Source: F1-120-MAGs238 sp964484185
GTDB lineage: Bacteria > Planctomycetota > Phycisphaerae > Phycisphaerales > UBA1924
Length of the DNA stretch: 64,000 nt
Direction: 5' to 3'
NCBI GenBank assembly: GCA_964484185.1
Contig: CAZAEQ010000001.1
Location: forward strand, 124,001 to 188,000
Part shown: piece after piece, positions 62,917-64,000 of the stretch
Position numbering within the stretch: position 1 is the stretch's first letter
Layout of the letters: the number at the start of each line of letters is the position of its first letter
Notes under the pieces: model-generated
Seen by the model: the letters and a program-made list of their open reading frames with translations, nothing else
Told to the model about the DNA's origin: nothing
Database searches by the model: none
Made by a program: the position numbers and the translations under genes

Positions 62917-63474
62917 ATGCGCCCCCCCAATTTCTCGATTGTTGGAATCTCTGCGGTGTTCGCGTCGTCAACATTTGGGCAGGGCCCTCCCCCGATCATT
63001 GCGGATTGGCTAGTGGAAGACGGGACACATATTGGTGACGTGATGTTTTACGGTGCCGAAACTTCCCCCTACTGGATTCGGATTCACCACCAAAACGCCG
63101 ACTACTTCAGCGCTTTTGCAGGTTTTCCCGGATCCACGTCCCCCCCCTATTGCACCTCGTCAGCGCTCGCTGTGTATGACTCGGCTGGCACATTACTTGC
63201 CACGGTCACAAGTCCCATCAACCAAGTCAACCCCATCTACTTTGGGAGGCTCTGGGAGCCCGGTTTCCCCGGCTCTCCTGTCATGCTGCTCCCCAATGAG
63301 TTCTACTACATTGGTATTGCACCCGGCGGTACCATTTTTAATCAGGGCTTCTCGGCTAACCTGGCACCACAGACGGGACGAATTCGAATCGTGGTCGCTC
63401 CTACGGCTGGGACAACTGCGACACTGGCAGTCTTAGGAGTGTCGGCGTTGCGCCGGCGAAGGCCGACTGTCTGA
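62917..63474 (+). CDS. Secreted PEP-CTERM-like protein
   Basis: A 185-residue exported protein (signal IVGISAVFASSTFGQ). The body has beta-sandwich character (PYWIRIHHQNADYFSAF, SALAVYDSAGTLLATV). The C-terminus TAGTTATLAVLGVSALRRRR is a sorting tail like that of the protein at 52691. GAGGTGA precedes the ATG. It is transcribed divergently from the 985-residue protein gene. Function unknown. Confidence 0.75.
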   Translation: MRPPNFSIVGISAVFASSTFGQGPPPIIADWLVEDGTHIGDVMFYGAETSPYWIRIHHQNADYFSAFAGFPGSTSPPYCTSSALAVYDSAGTLLATVTSPINQVNPIYFGRLWEPGFPGSPVMLLPNEFYYIGIAPGGTIFNQGFSANLAPQTGRIRIVVAPTAGTTATLAVLGVSALRRRRPTV

Positions 63475-64000
63475 GTTCGTTCGTGTGACATGTCTCAGGA
63501 GGCTCGCCTTGTATCCGGTGGCACCAAATATCTAAGCGCCAGCAGGAATGACGGCTGGGTCTGGCGTTTGATCCAACCGATCTTGACGTTCCTGTGTGAG
63601 CGGGCGATTTATTCCAGTGCCGTAACGGTCGGCCGCGCATTCCGGTTCCCTAATTCAATAACCCTTCCTCAGAAAAATGCCGCCTACCTGAGAAGCCCGC
63701 CGGTCCGAACCCGTGGGTCCTCTATCTCTGATCCGTCCCGACATTCTGCACCATCACGCAAACAGTCCAGACACATCGGACAAAACGTGCCCTCGAAACG
63801 TCCGATACCGGCCCGATAACCCGCTCCAAACACAAAACATTACCTTCTAAATTTGTAATATTCTTCAGCCCAAAACTGGGGGAAACACTGGGGGTACCGG
63901 AAGCTTTGCGCCCGCGATGCGCGCCCCCTAACACGAGGATTTTTTACGATTCTGAAAATAATTTTTTCGCCCCTCCTGCGCTCCCATCGCCCCTTTTCAC
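63475..64000. other. Window end without recognisable genes
   Basis: About 526 bases in which short frames on both strands lack ribosome sites and coding character. No tRNA or terminator is evident. A gene running off the edge cannot be excluded for the last 100 bases. Confidence 0.35.

Noticed and set aside
63700..63940. 70-codon reverse frame and possible attachment site near the window end
   Set aside because: No tRNA or integrase found; frame lacks recognisable features.

Overview
The window looks like a chromosomal contig of a planctomycete, most likely of the Phycisphaerae/Phycisphaerales type. The evidence is the combination of marker traits: at least five secreted proteins ending in a two-repeat, GC-type dockerin (core FFDYLDFVDAFS, always ending Gly-Cys-stop), one LEPR-XLL-type planctomycete surface protein, PEP-CTERM-like tails, a sulfatase, a Tat-exported Gfo/Idh/MocA oxidoreductase paired with a Nuc_H_symport-type MFS carrier, and an ECF-like sigma factor next to a membrane Ser/Thr kinase. 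Housekeeping genes (dprA, riboflavin synthase, purH, trpD, rpmB, miaB, mcsA/mcsB, yraN) are scattered singly or in pairs, with no long biosynthetic operons, which fits that phylum.

Layout. 1-3.4 kb: the truncated end of an ApbE flavin transferase gene, then an MFS carrier and oxidoreductase pair. 3.5-9.7 kb: a hypothetical gene, two dockerin proteins, a membrane protein gene carrying an in-frame TGA, a decayed dockerin tail, a large repeat-rich secreted protein and an RNHCP protein. 10.2-14.3 kb: divergent sulfatase and sialidase-like genes, a fatty-acid desaturase and a VF530 protein. 14.3-19.9 kb: lipoprotein-dprA, riboflavin synthase, a PQQ-propeller lipoprotein and purH. 19.9-23.5 kb: a defence-like island with an ABC-type ATPase overlapping a TOPRIM-like partner, then an AIPR-like gene whose leader has three 10/11-nt direct repeats at exact 26-nt spacing. 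23.6-25.5 kb: a hypothetical gene, inverted dispersed repeats, a poly-C tract and a 10-N assembly gap. 25.5-33.5 kb: LEPR-XLL protein, membrane protein, mcsA-mcsB, rpmB, and a sigma factor/kinase pair. 33.6-37 kb: a four-gene accessory island (trypsin-like protease, TIGR04255-type protein, two unknown overlapping genes). 37.5-44.6 kb: trpD, repeats, and a pair of very large membrane proteins (low-complexity coiled coil; double vWA). 44.8-53.3 kb: a 1003-aa sugar-dehydrogenase-like dockerin protein, miaB, two more dockerin proteins and a PEP-CTERM-like protein. 53.3-64 kb: yraN, a SurA/PpiC-like lipoprotein, DUF1844 and SDR genes, an Spy-like protein, a sensor histidine kinase, an orphan 985-aa protein and a final PEP-CTERM-like protein.

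Working together: much of the window is cell-envelope biology, with exported enzymes and adhesin-like proteins carrying three different sorting tails, plus the folding helper and two-component and Ser/Thr kinase signalling. Two accessory islands (19.9-23.5 kb and 33.6-37 kb) are the best candidates for poorly described systems. All functional assignments were made by eye from motifs; no database search was run.
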